Below are positions 25,067-33,387 of a stretch of DNA of 64,000 nucleotides, piece after piece; within the stretch, counting starts at the first letter, position 1; each line of letters begins with the position of its first letter. Source of the stretch: Ancylobacter sp. WKF20. GTDB lineage: Bacteria > Pseudomonadota > Alphaproteobacteria > Rhizobiales > Xanthobacteraceae. The translations under genes were made by a program, and so were the position numbers. The notes beneath the pieces were generated by a model. The model ran no database searches. It was not told the origin of the DNA and was given only the letters and a program-made list of their open reading frames with translations. Where the stretch lies: NCBI RefSeq assembly GCF_029760895.1, contig NZ_CP121679.1, positions 2,608,501 through 2,672,500 of the forward strand. Reading direction: 5' to 3'.

Positions 25067-26520
25067 CAGCGCACCGCCTGCAGCAAGGTGTCGTAGAGAT
25101 CGTTGATGATCGCGATCAGCTTGGACGACGCCTGATAGCTGCGCTCCAGCTCGAGCTGGCGGGCATATTCGTCGTCCATGTTGATGCCGGTGGCGTTGGA
25201 CAGCGCGTCGGAGGCGTGCGCCAGCAGCGCCTTCTCGCTCTCCGCCTTGGTGGAGGCCGCCTGGCGGGCGCCTTCCAGCCAGCCGACGGAGGCCTGGCCA
25301 AAATCGGCGAGGCTCGCCGAGCTGCCGATCTCGGCGGCCGGATCGAAGCTGCGCACCGCCGAGACGCTGGTGTGCAGCCGGCGGATTTCATCGGCGAAGC
25401 TGGCGGCACCGGTCGCGTTCGCCTCATAGGCCGCGCCGTTGATGCCGCCGTCGCGCAGCAGGGTCAGCGTGCCACCCTGCGCGCTGTCGACGGCCGGGTT
25501 GACCGCGATGCGGCTCGCCGCACCGGTGGAAGTGGCCGGCAGCGTGCCCGAACCGTCGGTGAACAGGCCCGGCATGTCGGGCGCGCCGCCGCCGGTGTGG
25601 TCGATCTCGGCGAAGGCGCTCATCAGCCCCTGCGCCATCTGGTCAAGCTGGTTCTCGAACACCACGCTCGTGCGGTCGCGCAGTTCGGCGAGGCCGACCA
25701 GCCGGCCCGAGCGCAGCGGCATGGTGGCGTCGTCGCCGGTGACGCTGACGCCATCGACCATCACCGCCCGGCCGGTCATGCCGGCGGTGAGGACGGGCGT
25801 GGTGGTGAAGCTCACCGTGCGCGGGCGTGTCTCGAAGAGGGTCGCGCCGCCATCGGTGTAGATCAGCATGTCGTTATTGCCGCGGCTGATCGCGGTGACG
25901 CCCATCTCCTCGGCGAGCGAGGCGAGCAGCGTGTCGCGCCGGTCCATCGCGTCGGTCACGTCCGCGCCGATCGCCGTGCCGCGCACGACGGTGGTGTTCT
26001 CCACCTCGAACTGCTTCAGCAGGTCGTTGACGCGGCTGACCGAGCGCGCCATCGCGGTGTCCGCATCGGTGCGCACCTTGTGCACGGCATCGGCCGCCGT
26101 GTTCAGCGAGGTCGCCAGATACTGTGCCTTGACCACCACCTCGCCGGCGATGGAAGGGTCGTCCGGCATATTGGCATATTGCGCCAGCGCATCGGACAAG
26201 GCGCCGAGGCGCGCCGCCGGGGAGGCGTCGGATTCGGGATCGCCCACGGTCGTCTGCAGCCGCTCCAGCCCATTGAGCAACGCCTGCTTGTCGGCAGTGT
26301 GCGAGGTGGCGGTGAGCATGCGCGTGAAGAGCGCGTTGTCGCTCGCGCGCGACACGCTGATCACGGTCGCCCCGCCATCGCCCATGGTGGTGGTGATGGC
26401 AAGCTTGCGCGATGTGCCAGCCTGACCGGCCCCCGAAATGTTCCGCGCCGTCGTCTCGATCTGCGAGGACGTGCTGAACAGCGAGGACCGGGCGGCGTTG
26501 AAGGCGACCGAGAGGCTCAT
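25066..26520 (-). CDS. flgK: Flagellar hook-associated protein FlgK (HAP1)
   Basis: The 484-residue protein has the FlgK N-terminus (LSVAFNAARSSLFSTSSQIETTARNISGAGQAG) and the C-terminal NMDDEYARQLELERSYQASSKLIAIINDLYDTLLQAV motif. It caps the hook and accepts FlgL and filament. It lies between flgE and flgL. Confidence 0.94.
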   Translation of the reverse strand: MSLSVAFNAARSSLFSTSSQIETTARNISGAGQAGTSRKLAITTTMGDGGATVISVSRASDNALFTRMLTATSHTADKQALLNGLERLQTTVGDPESDASPAARLGALSDALAQYANMPDDPSIAGEVVVKAQYLATSLNTAADAVHKVRTDADTAMARSVSRVNDLLKQFEVENTTVVRGTAIGADVTDAMDRRDTLLASLAEEMGVTAISRGNNDMLIYTDGGATLFETRPRTVSFTTTPVLTAGMTGRAVMVDGVSVTGDDATMPLRSGRLVGLAELRDRTSVVFENQLDQMAQGLMSAFAEIDHTGGGAPDMPGLFTDGSGTLPATSTGAASRIAVNPAVDSAQGGTLTLLRDGGINGAAYEANATGAASFADEIRRLHTSVSAVRSFDPAAEIGSSASLADFGQASVGWLEGARQAASTKAESEKALLAHASDALSNATGINMDDEYARQLELERSYQASSKLIAIINDLYDTLLQAVR

Positions 26521-26527
26521 TTACGCC

Positions 26528-27784
26528 TCACCGCTTGAGGTTCATCAAGACGTCGAGCAGTTCCGAACCGGTCTGGAACACCTTGGAATTGGCGGTGTAG
26601 TCGCGCTGGGCGGCGATCATCTCGGTGAGCTCGTTCGCCATGTCGACATTGGAGCGTTCGGTGGCGCCGGAGATCATCGAACCGAGGCCGCCATCATTGG
26701 CGAAGCCGACCTGGATGGCACCGGATTCGTTGGTGGTCTCGAACACATTGCCGGCCTTCGGGTTCAGCTTGTCCGGGCTGGTGACGAATGCGAGCGGGAT
26801 CTTGTAGAGCGGCGACTTGCGCCCGTTCAGGTCGATGGCCGAAACCACGCCGTCCTTGGCGATTTCAACGCCCGACACCGAGCTCGGCGCGTTGCCGTCC
26901 ACCGTCGCCGAAAGCGGGGTGTAGCCGTCGGCGAGCTGGGTCATCCCGGTGAGATCGAGCGTCAGCGTCTGGCCGTTCGGCACGTTGAGCGCGAAGCTCG
27001 GCGTCGAGGTCAGGTTGCCGAGATTGTCGAAGGTCAGCGCCTGCGAGGCGAGCGGGGCCGCCGTATAGGGGAAGTCGCCGGTCGCCGGCGCGTCAGCGCG
27101 GTCGAACACCGTCATTTCCCATTCGATGGGCGCGTTGCTGGTCTTGCTCAGGAAGAAGTCGAGCGTCACCTCGTTGCCGAGATTGTCGAAGGTGACGAGC
27201 GAGGACTTCTGCGAATAGGTCGAGGTCGCCGAATTGTCGGCCGGGGTGTCGCCAGCGATGGCGGTATCGGCCGAGGGCAGGTTGGCCGCGAAGGTGCCGA
27301 CACGGCTCGGATTGGCCGCGAGGCGCACATCGGCGACCTTGACCGCCTGCAGGGCGCCGGCGCCATTGAGAACGACGTCCGGGTCGCCGGCGGTGATGTC
27401 GTAGCCCATCAGCGTGAAGCCGGCGGTGTTCACCAGATTGCCGGTCGAGGCATCCACGGCGAAGGAGCCGGCGCGCGAGAGATAGGACGTGCCGTCGGGA
27501 TCGGCGACCAGGAAGAAGCCGTTGCCCTGAATGGCGAGATCGGTCGCGGAGGTCGTGTAGTTGAGCGCCCCCTGCTGGCTGACCGAATAGCGCACGGAGG
27601 TGTTCACCGCGCCGGAATTATACTCACCCGTGCCGCTCTGCAGCAGCAGGGTGGAGAATTCGGTGGTGGAGCGCTTGTAGCCCGCGGTGTTCGAGTTGGC
27701 GATGTTGTCGGCAATGGTGCCGAGCTTGTTCGACTGCGCCGACATACCGGATACGCCGGTGCGCATCATGCCGTAGAGGCTCAT
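26528..27784 (-). CDS. flgE: Flagellar hook protein FlgE
   Basis: The 418-residue hook subunit has the rod/hook family N-terminus (MMRTGVSGMSAQSNKLGTIADNIANSNTAGYKR), a central FlaE-type domain (SYSQKSSLVTF-like region with VTLDFFLSKT) and C-terminus SNVDMANELTEMIAAQRDYTANSKVF. It is the first gene of the long leftward run and has its own promoter box 45 bases upstream. Confidence 0.95.
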   Translation of the reverse strand: MSLYGMMRTGVSGMSAQSNKLGTIADNIANSNTAGYKRSTTEFSTLLLQSGTGEYNSGAVNTSVRYSVSQQGALNYTTSATDLAIQGNGFFLVADPDGTSYLSRAGSFAVDASTGNLVNTAGFTLMGYDITAGDPDVVLNGAGALQAVKVADVRLAANPSRVGTFAANLPSADTAIAGDTPADNSATSTYSQKSSLVTFDNLGNEVTLDFFLSKTSNAPIEWEMTVFDRADAPATGDFPYTAAPLASQALTFDNLGNLTSTPSFALNVPNGQTLTLDLTGMTQLADGYTPLSATVDGNAPSSVSGVEIAKDGVVSAIDLNGRKSPLYKIPLAFVTSPDKLNPKAGNVFETTNESGAIQVGFANDGGLGSMISGATERSNVDMANELTEMIAAQRDYTANSKVFQTGSELLDVLMNLKR

Positions 27785-27810
27785 CTATTCACTCCTGACT
27801 GGGCGTGCTC

Positions 27811-27844
27811 GCATATGAGCCGCTGTGGCTTGCGCGAAACTGGC
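27811..27844 (-). promoter_or_regulatory. Flagellar promoter box upstream of flgE (11-bp direct repeat)
   Basis: On the minus strand, GCCAG (27844-27840) and GCAAG (27833-27829) lie 11 bases apart. After 8 bases comes GCTCATATGC, in the position where other promoters of this set carry an AGGGT-type element. The second half-site is 45 bases from the flgE ATG, matching motA, flgB and DUF1217. A binding site for the OmpR-type regulator FtcR is proposed. Confidence 0.6.
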
Positions 27845-27865
27845 GCTCGCTCTCGGAACCGGAAG

Positions 27866-27925
27866 CTCCGCCGGAAATGGCTGAGCTGCGAAGGACTTAG
27901 TCGCGAATGGTCTAGCCGCGAATGG
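27866..27925. repeat. Four 15-bp imperfect tandem repeats at the 3' end of fliI
   Basis: Forward-strand units CTCCGCCGGAAATGG (27866), CTGAGCTGCGAAGGA (27881), CTTAGTCGCGAATGG (27896) and TCTAGCCGCGAATGG (27911) are head-to-tail 15-mers with decreasing similarity away from fliI. The last unit contains the fliI stop codon, so the array looks like stepwise duplication of the gene end into the fliI-flgE gap. Confidence 0.6.
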
Positions 27926-29234
27926 CTTGGGCGAGTTCGGCGAAGGGATCCCCGCTCGGCGGGGAGTCGGCGTATTGGCGCAGCGCGTCATAGATGCGCG
28001 GCACCACGGTCACGGCCTGGTCGAGCTCGGCATCGGTGCCGGGCGTGTAGCCGCCCATGAGCCGGAGATCCTTGGTGTCCTCGAAGCGGGCGATCAGCCC
28101 CTTCAGCCGGCGCACCAGCTCGCGCTGCTCGGGCGACCAGACGAGATCGGCGAGGCGCGAGACCGAGCGCAGCACGTTCACCGCCGGGAAGCGGCCCTGA
28201 TCGGCAATGGCGCGGTCGAGCACGATGTGCCCGTCCAGCGTGCCGCGAATGGCGTCGGCGACCGGGTCGTTATGGTCGTCGCCATCCACCAGCACGGAGA
28301 ACACGGCGGAGATCGAGCCGGTGCCCTCGCGCCCCGGTCCCGCCCTCTCCAGGAGGCGCGGTAGGGTGCTGAACACGCTCGGCGCATAGCCGCGCGCCAC
28401 GGCGGGCTCACCGGCCGCCAGCGCCACGTCGCGCGCGGCATGGGCGTAGCGGGTCACACTGTCGACGATCAGCAGCACGCTGTCGCCGGCATCGCGGAAA
28501 TACTCGGCCACGGCGAAGCCGGCGCGCGGCGCGAGGCGGCGCATCATCGGACTTTCATCGCTCGTGGCGACGACGACGACCGCGCGGTGCCGGTTCGGCG
28601 CCAGCGGACCTTCGAGGAATTCGCGCACCTCGCGCCCGCGCTCGCCGACAAGGGCGACGACCACCGTGTCGAAGCCCTGGCAGCGCGCCAGCATGGAGAG
28701 CAGCGTCGACTTGCCGACGCCCGAGCCGGCGAAGATGCCGATGCGCTGGCCCTCGCAGAGCGGGGTGAACAGGTCGATCACCCGCACGCCGGTGTGCAGC
28801 GGCTTGTCGATGCGCGAGCGGCTCATCGCCTCCGGCGGGTCGGCGTCGAGCGGCATGGCGACATCGCCGACGAGCAGCGGGCCCTGCCCGTCCAGCGGCT
28901 GTCCGAGCGCATTGATCACCCGGCCCTTCCAGGAAGGATCAGGGCGGAAGGAAAGCGGCCCGCTCTTATAGGCGCTGGCGCCCATGCCGAGCGCCACGCG
29001 CTCGTCGAACGGCTTCACCGTCGCGCCGTCGCCATCGAGGCGGACCACCTCGCCGATGATGCGGCGGCCCTCCGCCTCCACCGAGACGCACTCGCCGAGG
29101 CGCAGATGGGCCGACAGGCCGGCGACGCGGAAATGGGTCGGCGCGACCTCGCGCACCGTGCCGCTCGCGCGCACCAGCGGGATCTCCACCAGGCTCGACT
29201 GAACCGCCGCCTCAAGACGCCTGAGCGCGTTCAT
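27912..29234 (-). CDS. fliI: Flagellum-specific ATPase FliI
   Basis: The 440-residue ATPase resembles F1-beta: Walker A AGSGVGKST (169-177), GERGREVREFLE, Walker B VLLIVDSVTRYA and SISAVFSVLVDGDDHNDPVAD. It drives unfolding and delivery of export substrates at the base of the flagellum. It lies 1 base after flgF in the DUF1217-flgF-fliI unit. Tandem 15-bp repeats span its stop codon. Confidence 0.96.
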   Translation of the reverse strand: MNALRRLEAAVQSSLVEIPLVRASGTVREVAPTHFRVAGLSAHLRLGECVSVEAEGRRIIGEVVRLDGDGATVKPFDERVALGMGASAYKSGPLSFRPDPSWKGRVINALGQPLDGQGPLLVGDVAMPLDADPPEAMSRSRIDKPLHTGVRVIDLFTPLCEGQRIGIFAGSGVGKSTLLSMLARCQGFDTVVVALVGERGREVREFLEGPLAPNRHRAVVVVATSDESPMMRRLAPRAGFAVAEYFRDAGDSVLLIVDSVTRYAHAARDVALAAGEPAVARGYAPSVFSTLPRLLERAGPGREGTGSISAVFSVLVDGDDHNDPVADAIRGTLDGHIVLDRAIADQGRFPAVNVLRSVSRLADLVWSPEQRELVRRLKGLIARFEDTKDLRLMGGYTPGTDAELDQAVTVVPRIYDALRQYADSPPSGDPFAELAQAIRG

Positions 29235-29235
29235 C

Positions 29236-29955
29236 TCAGGACGGCCCCAGCGTGCGGATGGCTTCCGACGTCGAATCCTCGCCCTGCTGCACCGCCTGCG
29301 CCGCCATCTCGAAGCTGCGCTGCACCGCGATCATCCGCGTCATTTCCATGATCGGATCGACGTTCGAGCCCTCCACATAGCCCTGGCGGATTCCGAAACG
29401 GGAATAGTCCTGAACCGGGCTCGCCGGGCGGTCCGGGGAGACGGTGGAGGAGCCGTGCCGCGTCAGCGTCGCCCCGGCGGGCATGGTGAACAGGCCGACC
29501 GTGCCGACCCGATTGCCGGCCTGGGTGATCGCGCCATCGGCGCTGATGTTCACCGGCCCGGCGGAGGCGTCGATGGTGATCTGCGTGCCGCTCGAATCGA
29601 GCACCGGCATGTTGTCCACCGTGCGCAGGCCGCCATTCGGCCCGAGCTGGAAACGTCCGTCGCGTGTATAGAGCGGGCCCGAGGGGCCGCGCACCGCGAA
29701 CCAGGCATCGCCCTGCGGGGCAAGGTCGAGCGGGTTGCCGGTATAGGACACATTGCCCGGTTTCAGCGAGGTGTAGCTGTCGCCTTCCGAGACGAAGGCC
29801 ACGTCACCGCTCCCGGCCTGCGAGAGCATGGTCTCGAACTTCACTTCCTCGGCGCGGTAGCCGGGCGTGTTCACATTGGCGATGTTGCCGGCGATGGTGG
29901 CCAGGCGGCGCTCCGCCGCCATCTGCATCGACAGGCCGACATAGATGCTTGTCAC
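29236..29955 (-). CDS. flgF: Flagellar basal-body rod protein FlgF
   Basis: The 239-residue proximal-rod protein starts [34 protein letters not shown] and ends with YVEGSNVDPIMEMTRMIAVQRSFEMAAQAV, the rod-protein terminal helices. FlgF is favoured over FlgG because a clear flgG lies at 37.2 kb and because of its position next to DUF1217 and fliI. Confidence 0.92.
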   Translation of the reverse strand: MTSIYVGLSMQMAAERRLATIAGNIANVNTPGYRAEEVKFETMLSQAGSGDVAFVSEGDSYTSLKPGNVSYTGNPLDLAPQGDAWFAVRGPSGPLYTRDGRFQLGPNGGLRTVDNMPVLDSSGTQITIDASAGPVNISADGAITQAGNRVGTVGLFTMPAGATLTRHGSSTVSPDRPASPVQDYSRFGIRQGYVEGSNVDPIMEMTRMIAVQRSFEMAAQAVQQGEDSTSEAIRTLGPS

Positions 29956-29958
29956 GCA

Positions 29959-30726
29959 TCAACCTCCATATTTCAGGGAAAGCAGCGACATGGCGACGCC
30001 CGAACCGACGGAGTAACCGCGGTTGAACAAAGCGAGGGTCGGCGAGGTGGCGGCCTGGTCCATGTCCCAGCGCGCGGTGAAGCGCTGGATCAGCCGGTCG
30101 AGCTTCACCGGATCCTTGAGCGAGGCGATGTCGAGGCGCTTCTTCACCGCCGCCGCCTGCTTGTCGATGTCGGCATTGCCCATTTCGGCGGGGAAGCCAT
30201 AGACCGTCTTCACCACCTTCCAGAGCGCGGCGTCGGCCATCAGCCCATAGGCAGAGGAAACGTTCGGCGCCTCGCGCTTGAAGTACAGCGCCAGCCGCAC
30301 GCCCTCATTCTCCGCGCCGGCGTCTACTTCCAGCGTCTGCCGGACATATTTGTCGACGACGTCCTGCTTGGCGGCGGTGCGCGAGGTGGTGAGCGCGCCA
30401 TAGCTGTCGAAGTCGAACGCCTTGGCGAAGGCGGTGAAGCGCTCGTCGTTCAGCCTGTTGGCGAAGGATTTGGAGTCGGTGATGCCCTCGGTCAGCACCT
30501 TGCGCATATAGGCCTTGGCGTAGGCCATTTCCTCGAGCCCGAACGCCTTCATCGCGTAGTTGAACACGCGGGTGTTCTTGATGAAGTCGTCGATCGACTT
30601 AATCTTCGGGATGGTCTCGAGATAATGCTTGGTCTCAAGCGCCACCGTCGGCTCGGACGCCTTCAGTTTGAGGGTCCGGTCGAGATTGCGCGTGAGAAGA
30701 CGATAGGAATCGTAGGTCGTGACCAT
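29959..30726 (-). CDS. DUF1217 family flagellar-locus protein
   Basis: The 255-residue protein has no signal peptide or membrane segment. It matches the DUF1217 family, helical proteins found in alphaproteobacterial flagellar clusters, with motifs such as IDDFIKNTRVFNYAMKAFGLEEM, AYMRKVLTEGI and FNRGYSVGSGVAMSLLSLKYGG. Its biochemical role is not known to me. It heads the leftward unit with flgF and fliI, diverges from motA, and has the same promoter box as other flagellar operons, so it is probably a structural or assembly factor. Confidence 0.85.
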   Translation of the reverse strand: MVTTYDSYRLLTRNLDRTLKLKASEPTVALETKHYLETIPKIKSIDDFIKNTRVFNYAMKAFGLEEMAYAKAYMRKVLTEGITDSKSFANRLNDERFTAFAKAFDFDSYGALTTSRTAAKQDVVDKYVRQTLEVDAGAENEGVRLALYFKREAPNVSSAYGLMADAALWKVVKTVYGFPAEMGNADIDKQAAAVKKRLDIASLKDPVKLDRLIQRFTARWDMDQAATSPTLALFNRGYSVGSGVAMSLLSLKYGG

Positions 30727-30750
30727 GGCGCACCGTGCGTGTGTCCGGTG

Positions 30751-30785
30751 TTGACCCTCGCCCAGTAACCTTGCGCCGGGCTGGC
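30751..30785 (-). promoter_or_regulatory. Flagellar promoter box upstream of DUF1217-flgF-fliI
   Basis: On the minus strand, GCCAG (30785-30781) and GCAAG (30774-30770) are 11 bases apart, followed after 8 bases by GCGAGGGTCA. The same ten bases at the same spacing occur in the flagellin promoter. The second half-site ends 43 bases before the start codon. Confidence 0.65.
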
Positions 30786-30836
30786 CTGCCGGCCGCGCCC
30801 TGGAAACAGCGTCGCGCCCCCTCGCCGGCCACCCCC

Positions 30837-30870
30837 GCCAGCCTCACGCAACCTTGCCCGCCTAGACCCT
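30837..30870 (+). promoter_or_regulatory. Flagellar promoter box upstream of motA
   Basis: GCCAG (30837-30841) and GCAAC (30848-30852) are 11 bases apart; CCTAGACCCT follows after 8 bases (30861-30870). The second half-site ends 42 bases before the motA start. Together with the DUF1217 box it forms a divergent pair about 50 bases apart. Confidence 0.6.
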
Positions 30871-30894
30871 CAGACCACAACGGAGGGGTCGGCA

Positions 30895-31785
30895 TTGTTC
30901 ATTGTTATTGGCATCGTCCTAGGGTTCGCCTCGATCGGCGGCGGCTTCGTCGCCATGGGCGGCCATCTTGAGGTGATCTGGCAACCCTTTGAGTATGTGA
31001 TTATTTTCGGCATTGCCTTCGCCACCTTCCTCATCGCCAACCCGATGTCGACGGTCAAGGACACCGGCAAGGCGGTGGGCCAGGCGTTGTCGGGCAAGGC
31101 CCCCAAGCGCAAGGATTTCCTGCACCTCCTCGGCCTGCTCTACGCGCTGATGCGCGAGCTGCGCACCAAGCCGCGCAACGAGGTCGAAGGGCACATCGAC
31201 GACCCCGCCAATTCGGCCCTGTTCCAGCACTTCCCGGACATTCTGAAGGACAAGGAACTCACCGGTTTCATCTGCGACTATGCGCGGCTGATCGTCATTG
31301 GCAATGCCCGCTCGCACGAGATCGAGGGGCTGATGGAACAGGAAATCTCGACCATCAAGAAGTACAAGACCAAGCCGGCGGGCGCGCTCAGCACGGTGGC
31401 GGAAGGCATGCCGGCCATCGGCATCTGCGCCGCGGTGCTCGGCATCGTCAAGGCGATGGGCGCCATCGACCAGTCGCCGGAAATCCTTGGCCACTACATC
31501 GCGTCGGCGCTCGTCGGCACCCTCATCGGCATCTACACCTCCTACGCGATCCTCGGGCCGATGGCGCATTACATCAAGATCATGCGCGAGAAGCAGGTCC
31601 AGCCCTACATCATCGTGAAGCAGTCGCTGATCGCCTACATGAACGGCGCGCTGCCGCAGATCGCGCTGGAGCATGGCCGCAAGACCATCTCCGCGGGCGA
31701 GCGCCCGAGCATCGACGAAGTCGAAGCCGAAGCGATCTCCAACGTTCCGAACCTCTCCTCCATGGCCCAGGCACAGGCGGCCTAA
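30895..31785 (+). CDS. motA: Flagellar motor stator protein MotA
   Basis: The 296-residue proton-channel subunit has four hydrophobic segments, the cytoplasmic loop with [15 protein letters not shown], and the TM3-TM4 segment [43 protein letters not shown]. It uses a TTG start: GGAGG at 30882-30886 is ideally placed, and no ATG or GTG gives the conserved N-terminus [17 protein letters not shown]. It forms the stator with MotB (46.9 kb) and starts the motA-fliM-fliN-fliG-flhB operon. Confidence 0.95.
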   Translation: MFIVIGIVLGFASIGGGFVAMGGHLEVIWQPFEYVIIFGIAFATFLIANPMSTVKDTGKAVGQALSGKAPKRKDFLHLLGLLYALMRELRTKPRNEVEGHIDDPANSALFQHFPDILKDKELTGFICDYARLIVIGNARSHEIEGLMEQEISTIKKYKTKPAGALSTVAEGMPAIGICAAVLGIVKAMGAIDQSPEILGHYIASALVGTLIGIYTSYAILGPMAHYIKIMREKQVQPYIIVKQSLIAYMNGALPQIALEHGRKTISAGERPSIDEVEAEAISNVPNLSSMAQAQAA

Positions 31786-31788
31786 GCA

Positions 31789-32733
31789 ATGAACATGCAC
31801 ACGGGTTCCATGAGCGGCTCCACCACCGACATCCGCAATCTGCTCCTCGACGCCGCCGGCCTGTCGCTCGACAAGCTGCCGATGCTGAACGTCATCTTCG
31901 ACCGCATGGCGACGCAGTGCGCGGAAAGCCTGCGCCAGCTCGTCGCCTCGCAGGCTTATTACTCGCTGAGCGACGTCGAGAGCGGGCGCATCGGCGACAT
32001 CCTCGACGCCTATGAAGGCATGGCCGTCGTCGGCGTGTTCCACTCGCCGGAATGGGACAGCCACGTCATCGTCGGCTTCGACCGCGACTTCATCTTCACC
32101 ATGGTCGAGGTGCTGTTCGGCGCCGACGGCTCCGAGCCGCCGATCGACGACGAGCGTTCCTTCTCCAACATCGAGATGCGAATCGCCCAGGCGCTGTTCG
32201 AGCAGATGGCCAAGGCTCTGCAGAGCGCCTTTGCGCTGGTCAGCAAGGCGACCTTCAAGTTCCAGCGGCACGAGACGCGCATGGACTTCGCCGTCATCGG
32301 CCGGCGCAACAACCAGGCCATCTGCGCCAAGTTCCTGCTGCAGGCGATCAACCGCGGCGGCGAGATGTTCATCCTCGTCCCGCAGGGCGCGCTGACCCCG
32401 ATGCGCCAGCAGCTCGCCAGCACCACGGCGGGCGAATCAGCCCCGCGCGATCCGGTGTGGAGCAAGCACATTCGCGGCGAGGTGCAGCGCACCGAGGTGC
32501 GCCTGCGCGCCGTGCTGGAACAGCGCGAGATCACGCTGGGCGAGGCCGCCGACTTCAAGGTTGGCCAGGTTCTCTCGCTGCAGGCCACCCCGCGCAGCCG
32601 CGTCAAGCTGGAGAGCGCCGAGGAGGGGCTCTTCTGGTGCAGCCTCGGGCAAGCCGAGGGTGCGTATGTGCTGCGTATCGAAGATGCCGTCGATCAGGCT
32701 CAGGAGTTCCTCGATGATATTCTCCCCCGGTGA
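31789..32733 (+). CDS. fliM: Flagellar motor switch protein FliM
   Basis: The 314-residue C-ring protein has a CheC-like middle domain and a C-terminal SpoA domain (TEVRLRAVLEQREITLGEAADFKVGQVLSL). The usual N-terminal CheY-P binding peptide (LSQxEIDALL) is not evident, a feature shared with some rhizobial FliM proteins. It lies 3 bases after motA and overlaps the next small gene by 20 bases. Confidence 0.9.
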   Translation: MNMHTGSMSGSTTDIRNLLLDAAGLSLDKLPMLNVIFDRMATQCAESLRQLVASQAYYSLSDVESGRIGDILDAYEGMAVVGVFHSPEWDSHVIVGFDRDFIFTMVEVLFGADGSEPPIDDERSFSNIEMRIAQALFEQMAKALQSAFALVSKATFKFQRHETRMDFAVIGRRNNQAICAKFLLQAINRGGEMFILVPQGALTPMRQQLASTTAGESAPRDPVWSKHIRGEVQRTEVRLRAVLEQREITLGEAADFKVGQVLSLQATPRSRVKLESAEEGLFWCSLGQAEGAYVLRIEDAVDQAQEFLDDILPR

Positions 32734-33049
32734 GGCCGTGCTTTTCGTCGCCCTCGTGGTGACCAGTACCTGCGTCGTGCTGATGTACCGCAAGCTCGGC
32801 AATCTCTCCGCCTATCAGCGCGACTACCGTGTCGCGCTCGACGACAGCGCCAACGCCCTGCACCACGCGCGCAACGCGATGGCGCTGCTCAACGATGACA
32901 GCCGCGAGCTGCTCACCCTCCTGTCGCACAAGATCCAGGACGCCGAGACGCTGCTCTGGCAGCTCAACCAGGCCCAGACCGCCGCCGGCACCAAGCCCGG
33001 CAACGGCCCGGCCGGCGGTTCCACTCCCTCGCCCAAGGTGAAGCCATGA
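32714..33049 (+). CDS. Small membrane-anchored coiled-coil protein between fliM and fliN
   Basis: This 111-residue protein (MIFSPGEAVLFVALVV) has one N-terminal transmembrane helix (about 8-26), a basic/Tyr junction, a coiled-coil stretch (DDSANALHHARNAMALLNDDSRELLTLLSHKIQDAETLLWQL) and a Gly/Pro-rich tail. I do not recognise a named family. The open frame extends upstream inside fliM, but the ATG at 32714 gives a membrane anchor and normal length. It overlaps fliM by 20 bases and fliN by 4, so it is translationally locked between two C-ring genes. Confidence 0.75.
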   Translation: MIFSPGEAVLFVALVVTSTCVVLMYRKLGNLSAYQRDYRVALDDSANALHHARNAMALLNDDSRELLTLLSHKIQDAETLLWQLNQAQTAAGTKPGNGPAGGSTPSPKVKP

Positions 33050-33372
33050 CCGAAACCTTCGCGCCTGAAACCATCACCGGCGGCTCCGTCGAGGAGACCT
33101 TCGGCGGCCGTGGCCTCGAATCCCTGCTGCGCGTGCCGGTCACGATGCAGGTCGTGCTCGGCTCGGCCAACATGCCGGTGGCCCAGCTCATGAAGCTCGG
33201 CCGCGGCGCCATCGTCCCGCTCGACCGCCGCGTCGGCGAGCCGGTGGAAGTGGTGGTGAACGGCCGCATCCTGGCCCGCGGCGAAGTCGTCGTGGTGGAT
33301 GAGGACAATTCGCGCTTCGGCGTCTCCCTGACGGAGATCGTCGGGGCGACGGGCAGTGACTCCAACCGCTGA
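33046..33372 (+). CDS. fliN: Flagellar motor switch protein FliN
   Basis: The 108-residue protein is a single SpoA domain (LRVPVTMQVVLGSANMPVAQLMKLGRGAIVPLDRRVGEPVEVVVNGRILARGEVVVVDEDNSRFGV), the standard FliN signature. It builds the lower C-ring with FliM. The ATG overlaps the preceding stop by four bases. Confidence 0.96.
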   Translation: MTETFAPETITGGSVEETFGGRGLESLLRVPVTMQVVLGSANMPVAQLMKLGRGAIVPLDRRVGEPVEVVVNGRILARGEVVVVDEDNSRFGVSLTEIVGATGSDSNR

Positions 33373-33387
33373 TCGCCGGAGCCGTAA

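Noticed and set aside
27785..27991. Small minus-strand frame with pentapeptide-like repeats (KPFAA, RPFAT, KSFAA)
   Set aside because: The peptide periodicity comes from the 15-bp DNA repeats at the fliI end, and the frame overlaps fliI in another phase.
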